64,000 nucleotides of DNA from JBBRMW01 sp965246845. GTDB taxonomy: Bacteria > Chloroflexota > Anaerolineae > Aggregatilineales > UBA2796. The DNA lies in assembly GCA_965246845.1 (NCBI GenBank), contig CBDFFR010000012.1, positions 1,922,001 to 1,986,000 of the forward strand. Reading direction: 5' to 3'. How positions within the stretch are numbered: the stretch's first letter is position 1; each line of letters begins with the position of its first letter. The position numbers were made by a program, and so were the translations under genes. Below, in pieces: positions 8,361 through 17,346 of the stretch. The notes under the pieces were generated by a model that worked only from the letters and a program-made list of their open reading frames with translations, made no database searches and had not been told where the DNA came from.

Positions 8361-9157
8361 ATGGAGTCGTCTTTTTTGAAACGCTACGGCGTACCTGGAA
8401 AAGCACGCTTGGCTGGGCAGCCGGGGTCGCGATCATGGTCGTCTATGTCGTTGCCGCCGTGCCTGACATCAAGACTCTGAATGAATACGCCAAACTCTTG
8501 CAGAATACGCCGAAAGCCGTTCTGCTCATGATGGTCTCGGCGGACCAACTGGCGCTCGCCACACCGCGCGGCATGTTCGGCTATCTGTTCTTCGGGTGGA
8601 TCATGCTGATCCTCGTCGTTTACGGCGTGATCGCCGGACTGTCGCTCACGGCCAATGAAGAGGAGAGCGGCATCATGGATATGTTGCTCGCGCAGCCGCT
8701 CCCACGCTGGCGCCTCGTGCTGGAAAAATTCGCCGCGTATACGATCAATATGCTCGTGATTGCATTGATCACATTCCTGATGATCTGGCTGGTCACGGCG
8801 AATTCTACAATCTTCAATCTCCCGGCGGGAGACATCGCGGCGGCGTGCTTCAACCTCGTACCCTCGATGGTCCTGACAATGGCGGTAACGGGGTTCATTG
8901 CAACGGTGGTACGGCGGCGCGGGACGGCAATTGCGCTATCGGGCATCTTCGTCGTTGTGAGCTATGTGCTGGCTCTGATCGGCCTGCAAACGGGTGGCAA
9001 CCTCATCGACAAGTTTTCGTTCTTCACGTGGTACGATGGCGCGAACGTGTTCGTGAAGGGTGTGCAGTGGGGCGGCGTCGCGCTGCTTCTGGTCGCGGCA
9101 GGTGCGTTCATCACTGTCGCAACAGCGCTATTCCAGCGGCGGGATGTAGGTGTATAA
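8357..9157 (+). CDS. ABC-2 type transporter permease
   Basis: This 266-residue integral membrane protein has about six TM segments. The cytoplasmic stretch ANEEESGIMDMLLAQPLPRWR is a typical ABC-2 coupling region (compare E-x-G-T/I-ldlLLa-P-xsR). The partner ATPase gene overlaps its start by 4 bases. It ends 40 bases before the convergent AraC gene. Confidence 0.88.
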   Translation: MNGVVFFETLRRTWKSTLGWAAGVAIMVVYVVAAVPDIKTLNEYAKLLQNTPKAVLLMMVSADQLALATPRGMFGYLFFGWIMLILVVYGVIAGLSLTANEEESGIMDMLLAQPLPRWRLVLEKFAAYTINMLVIALITFLMIWLVTANSTIFNLPAGDIAAACFNLVPSMVLTMAVTGFIATVVRRRGTAIALSGIFVVVSYVLALIGLQTGGNLIDKFSFFTWYDGANVFVKGVQWGGVALLLVAAGAFITVATALFQRRDVGV

Positions 9158-9170
9158 CCTGGTCTCAGTG

Positions 9171-9189
9171 AGCCGGACTCACTCCGGCT
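9171..9189. terminator. Possible bidirectional hairpin between convergent genes
   Basis: AGCCGG (9171-9176) pairs with CCGGCT (9184-9189) around 7 bases in the 40-base gap between the ABC permease and the AraC gene. No strong T-tract is present, so the terminator role is tentative. Confidence 0.3.
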
Positions 9190-9197
9190 TGCCCTAT

Positions 9198-10136
9198 CTA
9201 ATCCGAAATGCGCAGCGGGTTGGCAGCCCCATCCATCTTTGCACTGGATCGCAGCACGCTCGGTGCAACACCAATCAGTCGCTTGAATGCTTTTGTGAAC
9301 GCATACGCCGACCCGTAACCGACCCGGTGCGCCACCATTTCGATAGTGAGCGCCGGGTCATCAAGCAACAACGCCATCGCGATTTGAATGCGCCAGCGCG
9401 TCAGATATTTGACTGGCGCTTCTCCAACGAGTTGCGTAAAGCGCGCTGCAAAGGTCGAGCGTGAGAGATGTGCCACGCCTGCCAGTGTTTGCAAGTCCCA
9501 TGCCTGTTCGGGGTGCTGATGGATAGCTTCCAGCACACGCCCGATCTGCGGATCGTAGAGCGCACGTAACCAGCCGCCCTCGTCGGCGGTGTGGTGTGCG
9601 ATCCAGTAGCGCATCACCATGATAAACAGAATATCCATCAAGCGGCTGATCACGGTTTCATAGCCGGGATAGCGCGATTGCGACTCCGAAATAATCAGGT
9701 TGACAGGATTGGTAAGCCATTCTTCGGCATGTCCATTCTGGTTTTTGACCTGAATGAGTGGCGGCAGCAGCCCGAATATTGGATACGCAGCATCACTCAC
9801 GGGCCGGAACTCGCCGCATAACAGCGTCGTAGTGGACCCAGCCTCGTTGTGGTGCTGGTCGAGAAACGCGCGCAAGGGAATGGGCGCGGTTTGCGAATCA
9901 TCGCTCAACGTATATTGCGCGATATTCGAGACGATCACGACATCGCCCGCTTCAAGCAAAATGGGCGCGGCCTGCTCGCTCATGCGTAGCCACGCCCGCC
10001 CGCGCTCGACCAGATGCAGCGCAGCGTGATTTGGCTGGGTGAAGCGAATGCCCCACGACGACGCAACTTCCAGCCGATAGAAAATTTGCGGGTGCAGGCG
10101 CAGTATTTCAAAAACGCGATTCAGCGCGTCGGCCAT
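9198..10136 (-). CDS. AraC family transcriptional regulator (cupin-type N-terminus)
   Basis: This 312-residue protein has an N-terminal cupin-like sensing domain (HAALHLVERGRAWLRM..., LEAGDVVIV) and a C-terminal AraC double HTH (LAGVAHLSRSTFAARF... and IEMVAHRVGYGSAYAFTKAFKR). It resembles the AraC_binding_2/cupin_6 group that controls oxidoreductases or hydrolases next door. The ATG at 10136 follows a GGGGACAG site; upstream in-frame codons lack family similarity. It is divergent from the alpha/beta hydrolase, with repeat operators in between. Confidence 0.88.
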   Translation of the reverse strand: MADALNRVFEILRLHPQIFYRLEVASSWGIRFTQPNHAALHLVERGRAWLRMSEQAAPILLEAGDVVIVSNIAQYTLSDDSQTAPIPLRAFLDQHHNEAGSTTTLLCGEFRPVSDAAYPIFGLLPPLIQVKNQNGHAEEWLTNPVNLIISESQSRYPGYETVISRLMDILFIMVMRYWIAHHTADEGGWLRALYDPQIGRVLEAIHQHPEQAWDLQTLAGVAHLSRSTFAARFTQLVGEAPVKYLTRWRIQIAMALLLDDPALTIEMVAHRVGYGSAYAFTKAFKRLIGVAPSVLRSSAKMDGAANPLRISD

Positions 10137-10152
10137 ATCTGTCCCCGGACGA

Positions 10153-10229
10153 TTGGATAGGTGAACCGGATAGGCAGCTATTCTATCGCCGGATGCGGCG
10201 TTGTACACTGCGCTCGTTCGGGTTCACCT
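10153..10229. promoter_or_regulatory. Candidate AraC-type operator region
   Basis: Perfect 9-base inverted arms AGGTGAACC (10159-10167) and GGTTCACCT (10221-10229) enclose direct repeats of GGATAGG about 13 bases apart. They sit in the intergenic region between the divergent AraC regulator and hydrolase genes. Confidence 0.5.
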
Positions 10230-10248
10230 GATGAATGGATACATCGTC

Positions 10249-11061
10249 ATGCTTCGTAAATTCATGTTGCTGCTCACGCTCGTCATGGCCTTCGGGACCA
10301 TCTCCACGCCCGCATCCGCACAAGCGCAAAAGCCCGTCTATGTGCTGGTACACGGTGCTTTCCAGGATGCGACAGGCTGGTCGCCCGTCATTAAGGCACT
10401 ACTAGCCAAAGGTTACACTGCCATCGCAGTCGAATGGGCGGGGCGTGGCACGGATAAGACGCCCTTCAAGGACATCACGCTTGAGAATTATCGCACCGCC
10501 GTCCTCGACGTGATCAAGAAGCAAAGCCAGCCCGTGATCCTCGTCGGCCACAGCTTTGGCGGGATGGTCATCTCCGATGTTGCGGAAGCCGCGCCGGATC
10601 GAATCAAGCAGCTCGTGTATCTGGGAGCCTATCTGCCACGTTCGGGCGACAACCTGCTGACCCTCAGCGCGCTCGATAAATACAGCATCCTCGGCAAGGA
10701 AGGCAACTTCCTCGTCTCGAAGGATTTCACCTATGCCTACATCCCGAAGGAAGTCTTCCCCACCGCGTTCTGCCCGGATTGCAACGCCGATCAATTGAAA
10801 GTGGTCGCCGCCTCGCAGCTCGATGAACCGCTCGCGCCGCCGAATACGAAGCTCGTCCTCACCGATAAAAATTTCGGTTCGGTGCGCAAGAACTACATCA
10901 TGACCGCGCAGGATATAGTGGTCAGTCCACAATTGCAGGCGCTAATGATGTCCTTCACTCCGGTTGATCACGTCTACGCAGTGAATGCGGGTCACGCTGC
11001 GTATGTCACCGCTCCTGATGCAGTCGCAGATGTTCTCGTGAAAATCGGCGCGGCGCAATAG
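10249..11061 (+). CDS. Secreted alpha/beta hydrolase (EstC-like esterase)
   Basis: The 270-residue product begins with a signal peptide (MLRKFMLLLTLVMAFGTIS..., cut near ASA-QAQ). It has the oxyanion HGAF near residue 35, nucleophile Ser102 in GHSFGG and a catalytic His near the end (NAGHAAY). The short HGAFQDATGW opening and AYLPRSGD segment resemble the EstC/methylesterase-like branch of the fold. ATG 10231 is an alternative start giving 6 more residues. It is likely controlled by the divergent AraC protein. Natural substrate unknown. Confidence 0.83.
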   Translation: MLRKFMLLLTLVMAFGTISTPASAQAQKPVYVLVHGAFQDATGWSPVIKALLAKGYTAIAVEWAGRGTDKTPFKDITLENYRTAVLDVIKKQSQPVILVGHSFGGMVISDVAEAAPDRIKQLVYLGAYLPRSGDNLLTLSALDKYSILGKEGNFLVSKDFTYAYIPKEVFPTAFCPDCNADQLKVVAASQLDEPLAPPNTKLVLTDKNFGSVRKNYIMTAQDIVVSPQLQALMMSFTPVDHVYAVNAGHAAYVTAPDAVADVLVKIGAAQ

Positions 11062-11107
11062 CGCTTTCTGCCTGCTGAACGCATCGTCGTTCGGGCGCAT
11101 CGTGGCG

Positions 11108-11113
11108 TATAAT
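11108..11113 (+). promoter_or_regulatory. TATAAT -10 element just upstream of agmatinase ATG
   Basis: A perfect TATAAT ends 8 bases before the ATG at 11122. Transcription should therefore start at or next to the initiation codon, predicting a leaderless or near-leaderless mRNA. The -35 region is weak. Confidence 0.45.
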
Positions 11114-11121
11114 GCTGCCTG

Positions 11122-12099
11122 ATGCGCCCTGAGCAGGAACCAATCACCTTGGACTCACACTCATCCAACCGCAATGCCGCGCTCGGTCACGGGCTGCCGC
11201 CATACTCCGGGATTTCCACGTTCATGCGTGCGCGCCCCACACGCGACCTAACGGGAGTCGATCTCGCAGTGCTGGGAATTCCTTATGATGCGTCGGTGAC
11301 GTACCGCACCGGTGCGCGCTTCGGTCCACGCAAAATACGCGAGGTGTCATCGCTCATCTGGGGCTATCACACCAAATTCGGCGTGACTCCGATGACTGAT
11401 CTGAATATTATCGATTATGGCGATGTGGATGTGATCCCGACCGATGCTGTCCTCAATCTCGCGCAAATTCAGACCGGCATCGCAAGTATTGTCGAAGCCG
11501 GGGCGATCCCGCTCGCGCTCGGTGGCGACCATTCGATCACCTTCCCGATCCTGCGCGAAGTCGCGAAAAAGCACGGTCCTGTATCGGTCATTCACCTCGA
11601 CTCGCACATGGATACGTGGGAAGGGTCACACGGTCAACGCTACACGCACGCGACTCCGTTCCGCCGCGCCATCGAGGAAGGGCTGATCAACACCGATGCG
11701 TATGTACAAATCGGGATTCGCGGACCGGAAGAGTCGCCTGCCGATATTCAGGACGCGCTCGATCTCGGCGCGCGGATCATCCCGATTGAACGGGTGATGG
11801 ATGAAGGGATTGCAGTGGTCGCCGCGGAAGTGCGCGAGCGGATGCGCGGTCCGGTTTACCTCTCGCTCGACATCGATGTGGTTGATCCTGCCTATGCACC
11901 GGGGACCGGAACGCCGGAAGTCGGCGGCCTGACGAGCTATCAGTTATTGCAACTTGTGCGCGGCCTGCGCGGGCTGGATTTCGTCGGGTTCGACATCGTG
12001 GAAGTGAACCCGCTCTACGACCCGACGGAGATAACCGCGCTGCTGGCCGCCAACCTCGCCTTCGAGTTCCTGAGCCTCGTCGCTATCGGGGTGCGCTAG
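11122..12099 (+). CDS. speB: Agmatinase / ureohydrolase family enzyme
   Basis: This 325-residue ureohydrolase has a complete dimanganese site: H137 in GGDHS, D160-x-H162-x-D164 in LDSHMD, and D250-x-D252 in SLDIDVVDP. Ligand spacing matches agmatinase (agmatine to putrescine plus urea). Close relatives act on guanidinobutyrate or related guanidines, so the exact substrate is open. The tail GTPEVGGLT and FVGFDIVEVNP is also family-typical. It stands alone as a transcription unit, possibly with a leaderless mRNA. Confidence 0.87.
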   Translation: MRPEQEPITLDSHSSNRNAALGHGLPPYSGISTFMRARPTRDLTGVDLAVLGIPYDASVTYRTGARFGPRKIREVSSLIWGYHTKFGVTPMTDLNIIDYGDVDVIPTDAVLNLAQIQTGIASIVEAGAIPLALGGDHSITFPILREVAKKHGPVSVIHLDSHMDTWEGSHGQRYTHATPFRRAIEEGLINTDAYVQIGIRGPEESPADIQDALDLGARIIPIERVMDEGIAVVAAEVRERMRGPVYLSLDIDVVDPAYAPGTGTPEVGGLTSYQLLQLVRGLRGLDFVGFDIVEVNPLYDPTEITALLAANLAFEFLSLVAIGVR

Positions 12100-12760
12100 T
12101 CGGGGCGATAAACGGGCGCACGGGCAACGTTACTACCTGCGCAAGCAGTGCGGCGGGGCGCTCACGCAGACTCGCTGCGCACTCCGAGGCGACGAGGAGC
12201 AGAATATTCGATGCCTGCGTGAGCGTCCACTGCGCATAATCGGGGTTGCGCGCAGCAAGGTAGGCATCCGCGCCCGCCACTGCTGCGCTCGCGTAACTCA
12301 GGAGCAAAAACGTCGTGTAATCCGCGTTGCTGCTCAAATTGACACGGAAGGCTTCCGTTGCGGACCAGCCCTTGAGCGCTTCGTGATCAGCAAGCCTGAG
12401 ACTGTGAACCGCGTCAGCAAATCTGAGGCCGTGTAAAGCGCGAGCGTCAGCGCGGGCGTGCGGGTTGGGGTCGGCGCGGAACCCGCGCTCAGGACCGCTC
12501 ATGCAGCAAACCAGCACATGACCAGCCCCGCCGCGACTGCAATCAACGATTGCCCACGTTCCCACCCGGTCCGCTGCTCGATGGTGTGTAAGTTCATGTT
12601 CGACGCTCGCTTCGACATCCAGCGGAGCGCGCGGCGTCATAGCACGCTGACGACCTGCACGGTCGCACGCCTTCGATGTTACCGTCGGCGAGCCCGCGCG
12701 GCCCACCTTCAGATCCCCACGCTCCATCTTTCAGCCGTACTGTTTTCATGAACCATGATT
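12083..12760 (-). pseudogene. Degenerate hypothetical coding region
   Basis: No intact gene covers this stretch. On the minus strand, reasonable protein-like segments lie in different frames. One is a short ORF from about 12597 with a hydrophobic stretch (GQSLIAVAAGLVMCWFAA) that stops at once. The next frame carries Ala-rich sequence (LSYASAAVAGADAYLAARNPDYAQW...) to 12083, overlapping the end of the agmatinase gene. This could be a decayed small exported protein or chance ORFs in GC-rich DNA. I cannot assign a family. Confidence 0.3.
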
Positions 12761-12926
12761 TTAACTCATTCGTCGGCAGGGATCGGCGTCACTGCCGAGG
12801 ATGCCAGACAATCCATTGTTCGATCTGGTTCAGGTGATCGATCATGTAATCAAGGACACGACGCAGAATTTTACGTGGTGTGAAAGTGCGTCCGTCTGTA
12901 TCAACGAGATTCAGTGCGCGTCGCGA

Positions 12927-13810
12927 TTACTGACTAGCGAAGACTGCCGCGCTCCCCCAATCCTGTGTGGGTATCCACGCCACAAGCGACGTAAAGGACA
13001 GATTGAGTTCACGCTCGATTGCATGCGTATCTGCATCCAAATCGAGCGATGCCGGGCGGCTGGCCAACATCTCATAATCATCAATCAGCGAGTTTACGAT
13101 ATGCTCACCCAAAAGTCTTTGGGTGCATACGCCACATAACTGATCGTGCGCTCTGTCCCTGCGCTGATGCCCTCGGCCAGGTCGGGACCTGTGAACTGTT
13201 CACCAATGCGAAAGGTGCGCCTGGCGAGATCAGGTCGCGCCAGCGCAGCGATAGCAAACGCCGTTTGATCTTCAACGCTGATCCAAGTCTGACGATGCGC
13301 GACGGGCAGCGGATAGCGCAGTTCGTCGTGCTTCACGCAGTTCGGTGCGCTAAACGGTGCGCTCAAATTCGCGAGATAGCCGACGGGCTAAAACATGACA
13401 ACGGGCGTACTCACTGCTCGAAAGATGCGTTCAGGGGGGGCTTTGCTATCGAAGGACCCACTCCCCGTAGGCGAGGTTGGAGCGGGTCCGATCAAGGTGA
13501 ATACCGTTAACGGCACATGCGCGGCAGCAAGCGCATTCACTACCGACCGCGCATAGGCTTCGATGACCTCCACGACCGGGATAAACGGCAAATGCACGAA
13601 CGCGCCAGATACGCCTTCCAATGCACGTTGGAGAGTCTCGGGTTCTGCGAAATCCGCAACCGCCACTTGAACCCCACGCCCGGCGAGGCTTTGTAGATGT
13701 GCCTCCGTGCGCGCTATCGCCCGTACAGGTCGGCCAGCATCAAGCAAGGCCTGAACAACGGGTTCACCCTGCGCGCCTGTTGCGCCGAATACTGCGATTG
13801 GCTGAGACAT
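12927..13810 (-). pseudogene. Broken NmrA-family NAD(P)-binding protein
   Basis: The ATG at 13810 has a GAGGT site and opens a Rossmann domain (MSQPIAVFGATGAQGEPVV..., GATGxxG). An in-frame TAG at 13388-13390 interrupts it. The same frame then continues through family-like sequence (PVGYLANLSAP..., ISVEDQTAFAIAAL) to about 13094, where a frameshift is needed to reach the C-terminal segment ending at 12927. Intact NmrA-like proteins of this kind are about 290-300 residues, matching the summed pieces. Its divergent partner is an HxlR regulator, a frequent pairing. Confidence 0.78.
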
Positions 13811-13841
13811 TTTGATACCTCTTTTTAGCTCAACTAACACG

Positions 13842-13855
13842 CTCAGTATTGTGAG
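13842..13855. promoter_or_regulatory. Candidate HxlR operator
   Basis: A short inverted repeat CTCA-N6-TGAG lies in the 125-base region between the divergent NmrA remnant and the HxlR gene. The assignment rests on position and symmetry only. Confidence 0.35.
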
Positions 13856-13935
13856 TAAACACAAAAACCACGAGTAGGCAGCACTTTGCGGTATGGTTGC
13901 AAAATAGAAACTAAAGGCAACGAGGCCATATTAAA

Positions 13936-14283
13936 ATGACGACAAAAGGTTACGGATGTGCAATTGAAGCGCTCATGGAAGCTATTGGTGGAAAGTGGAA
14001 ACCCGTTATGCTGTACTACCTCATGGCCGAAACCAAACGCTTTGGTGAATTGCGGCGGCTCGTGCCACAGGTAAGTCAGCGTCTGCTCACGCAACATTTG
14101 CGAGAACTGGAAGCGGATGGATTGATTCACCGGGAAGTCTATCGAGAAGTGCCGCCCAAAGTTGAATATTCTCTGACGGAACTCGGTCACACGCTGGTCC
14201 CGCTGTTGCTCCAGATGCACGATTGGGCTGAAAAATATTTGGTCAAGATGGAGACGCCGGAGCCGGAAACAGAAACTCTATAG
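13936..14283 (+). CDS. HxlR family transcriptional regulator
   Basis: This 115-residue winged-helix protein carries the family hallmarks: an N-terminal Cys (GYGCAIEALMEAIGGKWK), the KRFGELRRLVPQVSQRLLTQHLREL recognition region (written here for position, about residues 34-58), and the wing plus VEYSLTELG. HxlR proteins commonly sense electrophiles or redox stress and repress a divergent oxidoreductase gene. Here that neighbour is broken, so its surviving target is unclear. Confidence 0.9.
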   Translation: MTTKGYGCAIEALMEAIGGKWKPVMLYYLMAETKRFGELRRLVPQVSQRLLTQHLRELEADGLIHREVYREVPPKVEYSLTELGHTLVPLLLQMHDWAEKYLVKMETPEPETETL

Positions 14284-14380
14284 GCAAACTTTATACGAGT
14301 TCAGGCAAGTCAAATGCTCAATTGGAAAGAACAGCGCGGGTTCGGTGCAGGGGCTGTGGCTTGCCCAGCCCGTCCATTCC

Positions 14381-14407
14381 GGGCGGACCTGTGGGTCCGC
14401 CCCTACA
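14381..14407. repeat. REP-like palindrome, GGTCCGCCCCTACA family
   Basis: GGGCGGACC and GGTCCGCCC arms form a tight palindrome followed by CCTACA. On either side lie two GGCTTGCCC-containing GC-rich direct repeats (about 14357-14371 and 14417-14437). It occupies the gap between the HxlR and korB 3' ends, which holds no gene. Confidence 0.65.
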
Positions 14408-14451
14408 AATAATCTAGAGGTCGCGGCTTGCCCGCCCCCCCACATCATTTA

Positions 14452-15495
14452 TCAGCCGAGGTCGGCCATCGCCTTCGTGAGCGCGTCACGCGATGGACGC
14501 AGACGATCCTCGCCGATTTTCGTGAGCGGTTCCTGCGGCAGGTGCAGCACGTCCGCGAGCGTCGGGCGATCCTCGTTGACGTAGATCAGGCCGGTGATAA
14601 ATTGCTGATTGTCGTGCGCTTCTTCCAGCTTGGCGAGCGCCGCATATTTATCACGCGGGTCATGGCCGCGATCCAGCTTCTTGAGGATGATCTTCGAGCC
14701 GTCGTGCATTGTGACCGGGATCGTCTCGCCTTCCTGATAATCCACGCCGATTTGCTCCTGCGGCATGACGTAGATCACGTCTTGCAGGATTTCGCGGTGA
14801 TCCTTGCCCCACGCATAGCTCTTGGTGCTGTCGTCGTGGTTGTTGAAGGTCACGCACGGGCTGATGATGTCGATTACCGCCGTGCCGTTATGCGCGAACG
14901 CGCCCTTCATCAGCGCGGAGACCTGCTTTGGGTCGCCGGAGAACGAACGCGCGACATAGCCACAGCCTGCAATGATCGCTTCCATGCACAGATCGAGCGG
15001 CGGGAGTTCGTTCAAGCCCGCATATTTCAGCTTCTGACCCTGATCAGCGGTCGCGCTGAACTGGCCTTTGGTCAGGCCGTACACGCCGTTGTCTTCGATG
15101 ATGTACACAATCGGGACGTTGCGGCGAACCATATGCTTGAATTGGCCGAGGCCGATGGATCCCGTATCACCGTCACCGCTCGCGCCGATGGCGATCAGCT
15201 TGCGGTTGGCGAGCGTCGCACCCGTCGCGACGGAAGGCATCCGTCCGTGAACGGTGTTGAAGCCGTGCGCGCGGTTGAGCCAATAGGCCGGGGTCTTGCT
15301 GGAGCAGCCAATACCGGACAGCTTGATCACCTGCGTCGGCTGGATGTTGAGTTCATAGCAGGCATTGATGATCTGCGCGGAGATGGCATCGTGGCCGCAG
15401 CCAGCGCACAGCGTCGAATCCGCACCCTTGTATTGCGCCTTTTCGAGGCCGATAGCGTTGGTTTTGATGTTCCGGGGGGGAGGTGCAACGGTCAT
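14452..15495 (-). CDS. korB: 2-oxoacid:ferredoxin oxidoreductase, beta subunit
   Basis: This 347-residue TPP-binding subunit has the TPP motif GDGDTGSIGLGQFKH...EDNGVYGLTKGQ and Cys ligands for one [4Fe-4S] cluster (CAGCGH, GIGCSSK, SPCVTFN). It works with KorA to decarboxylate 2-oxoglutarate or another 2-oxoacid to the acyl-CoA, reducing ferredoxin. The ATG at 15495 is preferred over 15516 because AGGAAGG lies at the right distance and because it avoids overlapping the alpha subunit. Confidence 0.93.
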   Translation of the reverse strand: MTVAPPPRNIKTNAIGLEKAQYKGADSTLCAGCGHDAISAQIINACYELNIQPTQVIKLSGIGCSSKTPAYWLNRAHGFNTVHGRMPSVATGATLANRKLIAIGASGDGDTGSIGLGQFKHMVRRNVPIVYIIEDNGVYGLTKGQFSATADQGQKLKYAGLNELPPLDLCMEAIIAGCGYVARSFSGDPKQVSALMKGAFAHNGTAVIDIISPCVTFNNHDDSTKSYAWGKDHREILQDVIYVMPQEQIGVDYQEGETIPVTMHDGSKIILKKLDRGHDPRDKYAALAKLEEAHDNQQFITGLIYVNEDRPTLADVLHLPQEPLTKIGEDRLRPSRDALTKAMADLG

Positions 15496-15499
15496 AATA

Positions 15500-17329
15500 T
15501 CAACCTTCCTGTTCAAGTATTGCGCCGGAAATCCAGCGCGCGGTCAGGGGCAGGCCGTCGCACTTGGCAACGGAGAGAATTTTCGTCGCGAGGTCCGGCA
15601 GTTCCATCTGGATTAGCCGCGCCATCTGCCCGTCGAAGTTGTTATCGACGACGTATGTGTGGTCATGAGCTTCGACGAACTGCCGTAGTTGCTCATTGAA
15701 GGGCAGCGCACGGATGCGCAGATAATCGGCCTTGAGACCCTTTTCGGCCAGCAGGTCGCGCGCTTCGGTCACGCCCGGATCGTTTGATCCGTAGGTGATT
15801 ACGCCGATAGTCGCGCCTTCGGTGGTTTGCAGGATGGGAGCCGGGACGAACTTGCGCGCGGTGTCGTGCTTGTGGAAGATGCGCGCAAGGTTCTTTTCCC
15901 AGTCGTCAGGGCGCTCGGAATAGGTCGCCTTATCGGTGTGGCCTGTGCCGCGTGTGAAGTAGGCCGCGAGCGGGTGATCCGTGCCGGGGAGCGTGCGATA
16001 GCCCACACCGTCGCCATCCACATCGCGGTAGCGCGCGAAGCCGCCCATCCGCTCCAAATCCTCGGCAGTGAGGACCTTGCCGCGCTGCAACGGCTGCTCC
16101 GGGTAGTCAAACGGGTCCGTCATCCACAGGTTCATGCCGAGGTCGAGATCGGAGAGGACGAGGACCAGCGTTTGGAACTGCTCTGCGAGGTCGAGCGCGG
16201 CGATCCCGAAATCGAAGCATTCCTTCATATTGCCTGGTAGTAGCACGATGTGCCGCGTATCGCCATGCGAGAGGAAATACGCGGAGATCAGGTCGCCTTG
16301 GCTGACGCGCGTGGGCAGCCCGGTCGAGGGACCCATGCGCTGGATGTCCCAGATCACCGCCGGGATTTCCGCGAAGAAGGACAAACCCGCGAATTCGCTC
16401 ATAAGCGAGATACCCGGACCGGATGTGCTGGTCAGCGCGCGCGCGCCCGTCCAGCCCGCGCCGATCACCGCGCCAATTGCGGCCAGTTCGTCTTCGGCCT
16501 GCAACACGGCGAGCGTCGTCTCGCCCGTCGCGGCGTCGGTGCGCAGCTCCTGATAATCGCGGATCGCATCGACCATACTTGTCGAGGGCGTAATTGGATA
16601 CCACGCGACAACCTGCACGCCGCCGAAAATCGAGCCGAGTCCCGCCGCTTCGTTGCCTTCGATGAGGACCTTGCCGGTAGTTGCGCTCATGCGCTCCACG
16701 CGGAATTTATCGGACGGCGCGTAATTATCCTGCATATGCTTCGCGCCCGCCTGCACCACGCCCATATTGAGCGCTATCGGCTTGGCCTTGCCCTTGAAGT
16801 GAAACTTGATTGCGTTTTCGATTTCCTGCATATCGAGGCCGATCAGTTCGGAGAGCGCCCCGACGTAGACCATATTTGCTACGTAATCGCGCAGGCTTGC
16901 ATCCGCGCCAGAGGCTTTCGCGATGGCGCTGACGGGCATCCCGAAGTAGGAGATGTCCTCGCGTTGCTCGCGGATTTTCCATTCTTGCGGATAGAGGCAC
17001 AGGCCGCCGGAAGCGAGCCGCAGGATGTCATCGCCCTGCGTCGCGGTGTTCATCGCGACGAGAACTTCATAATCTTCGCGGCGCGCAATATAGCCGTCCT
17101 TGTTGACGCGGATGGTATACCATGTCGGCAAGCCGGAGATATTCGAGGGGAACAGGTTCTTGCCGTTGACGGGGATGCCCATCTTGAACAGCGCGCGGAT
17201 GATCGTGTTGTTGGCAGTCTGGCTGCCGGAGCCGTTGACCGTCGCCGCCGTGATCGTAAAGTCGTTTACGAGCGGATGATTGCTCATTTGCGGGGCGGTG
17301 TTGGCTCCGGGCTGAAAGTTGAGGGTCAT
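15500..17329 (-). CDS. korA: 2-oxoacid:acceptor oxidoreductase, alpha subunit (gamma-alpha fusion)
   Basis: This 609-residue subunit has an N-terminal gamma-type domain (NDFTITAATVNGSGSQTANN..., SNISGLPTWYTIR) fused to the alpha pyrimidine-binding domain (GWYPITPSTSM-like AWYPITPSTSMVDAI, TSTSGPGISLMSEF). This is the usual KorA layout. A long open extension upstream of 17329 is unrelated to the family, and AGGAGT precedes the ATG at 17329. It forms an operon with the GntR gene (17-base gap) and korB (4-base gap). It probably generates reduced ferredoxin in central carbon metabolism. Confidence 0.93.
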   Translation of the reverse strand: MTLNFQPGANTAPQMSNHPLVNDFTITAATVNGSGSQTANNTIIRALFKMGIPVNGKNLFPSNISGLPTWYTIRVNKDGYIARREDYEVLVAMNTATQGDDILRLASGGLCLYPQEWKIREQREDISYFGMPVSAIAKASGADASLRDYVANMVYVGALSELIGLDMQEIENAIKFHFKGKAKPIALNMGVVQAGAKHMQDNYAPSDKFRVERMSATTGKVLIEGNEAAGLGSIFGGVQVVAWYPITPSTSMVDAIRDYQELRTDAATGETTLAVLQAEDELAAIGAVIGAGWTGARALTSTSGPGISLMSEFAGLSFFAEIPAVIWDIQRMGPSTGLPTRVSQGDLISAYFLSHGDTRHIVLLPGNMKECFDFGIAALDLAEQFQTLVLVLSDLDLGMNLWMTDPFDYPEQPLQRGKVLTAEDLERMGGFARYRDVDGDGVGYRTLPGTDHPLAAYFTRGTGHTDKATYSERPDDWEKNLARIFHKHDTARKFVPAPILQTTEGATIGVITYGSNDPGVTEARDLLAEKGLKADYLRIRALPFNEQLRQFVEAHDHTYVVDNNFDGQMARLIQMELPDLATKILSVAKCDGLPLTARWISGAILEQEG

Positions 17330-17346
17330 ATAAAAAGCACTCCTGT

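Noticed and set aside
12801..13139. A 112-codon plus-strand frame downstream of agmatinase
   Set aside because: It overlaps, on the opposite strand, the C-terminal part of the NmrA remnant, which has better family support.
14428..15699. A 423-codon open frame on the plus strand opposite korB
   Set aside because: It lies antisense to clear KorB/KorA coding sequence, is rich in Arg/Ala/His without domain pattern, and arises from the high GC third positions of the true gene.
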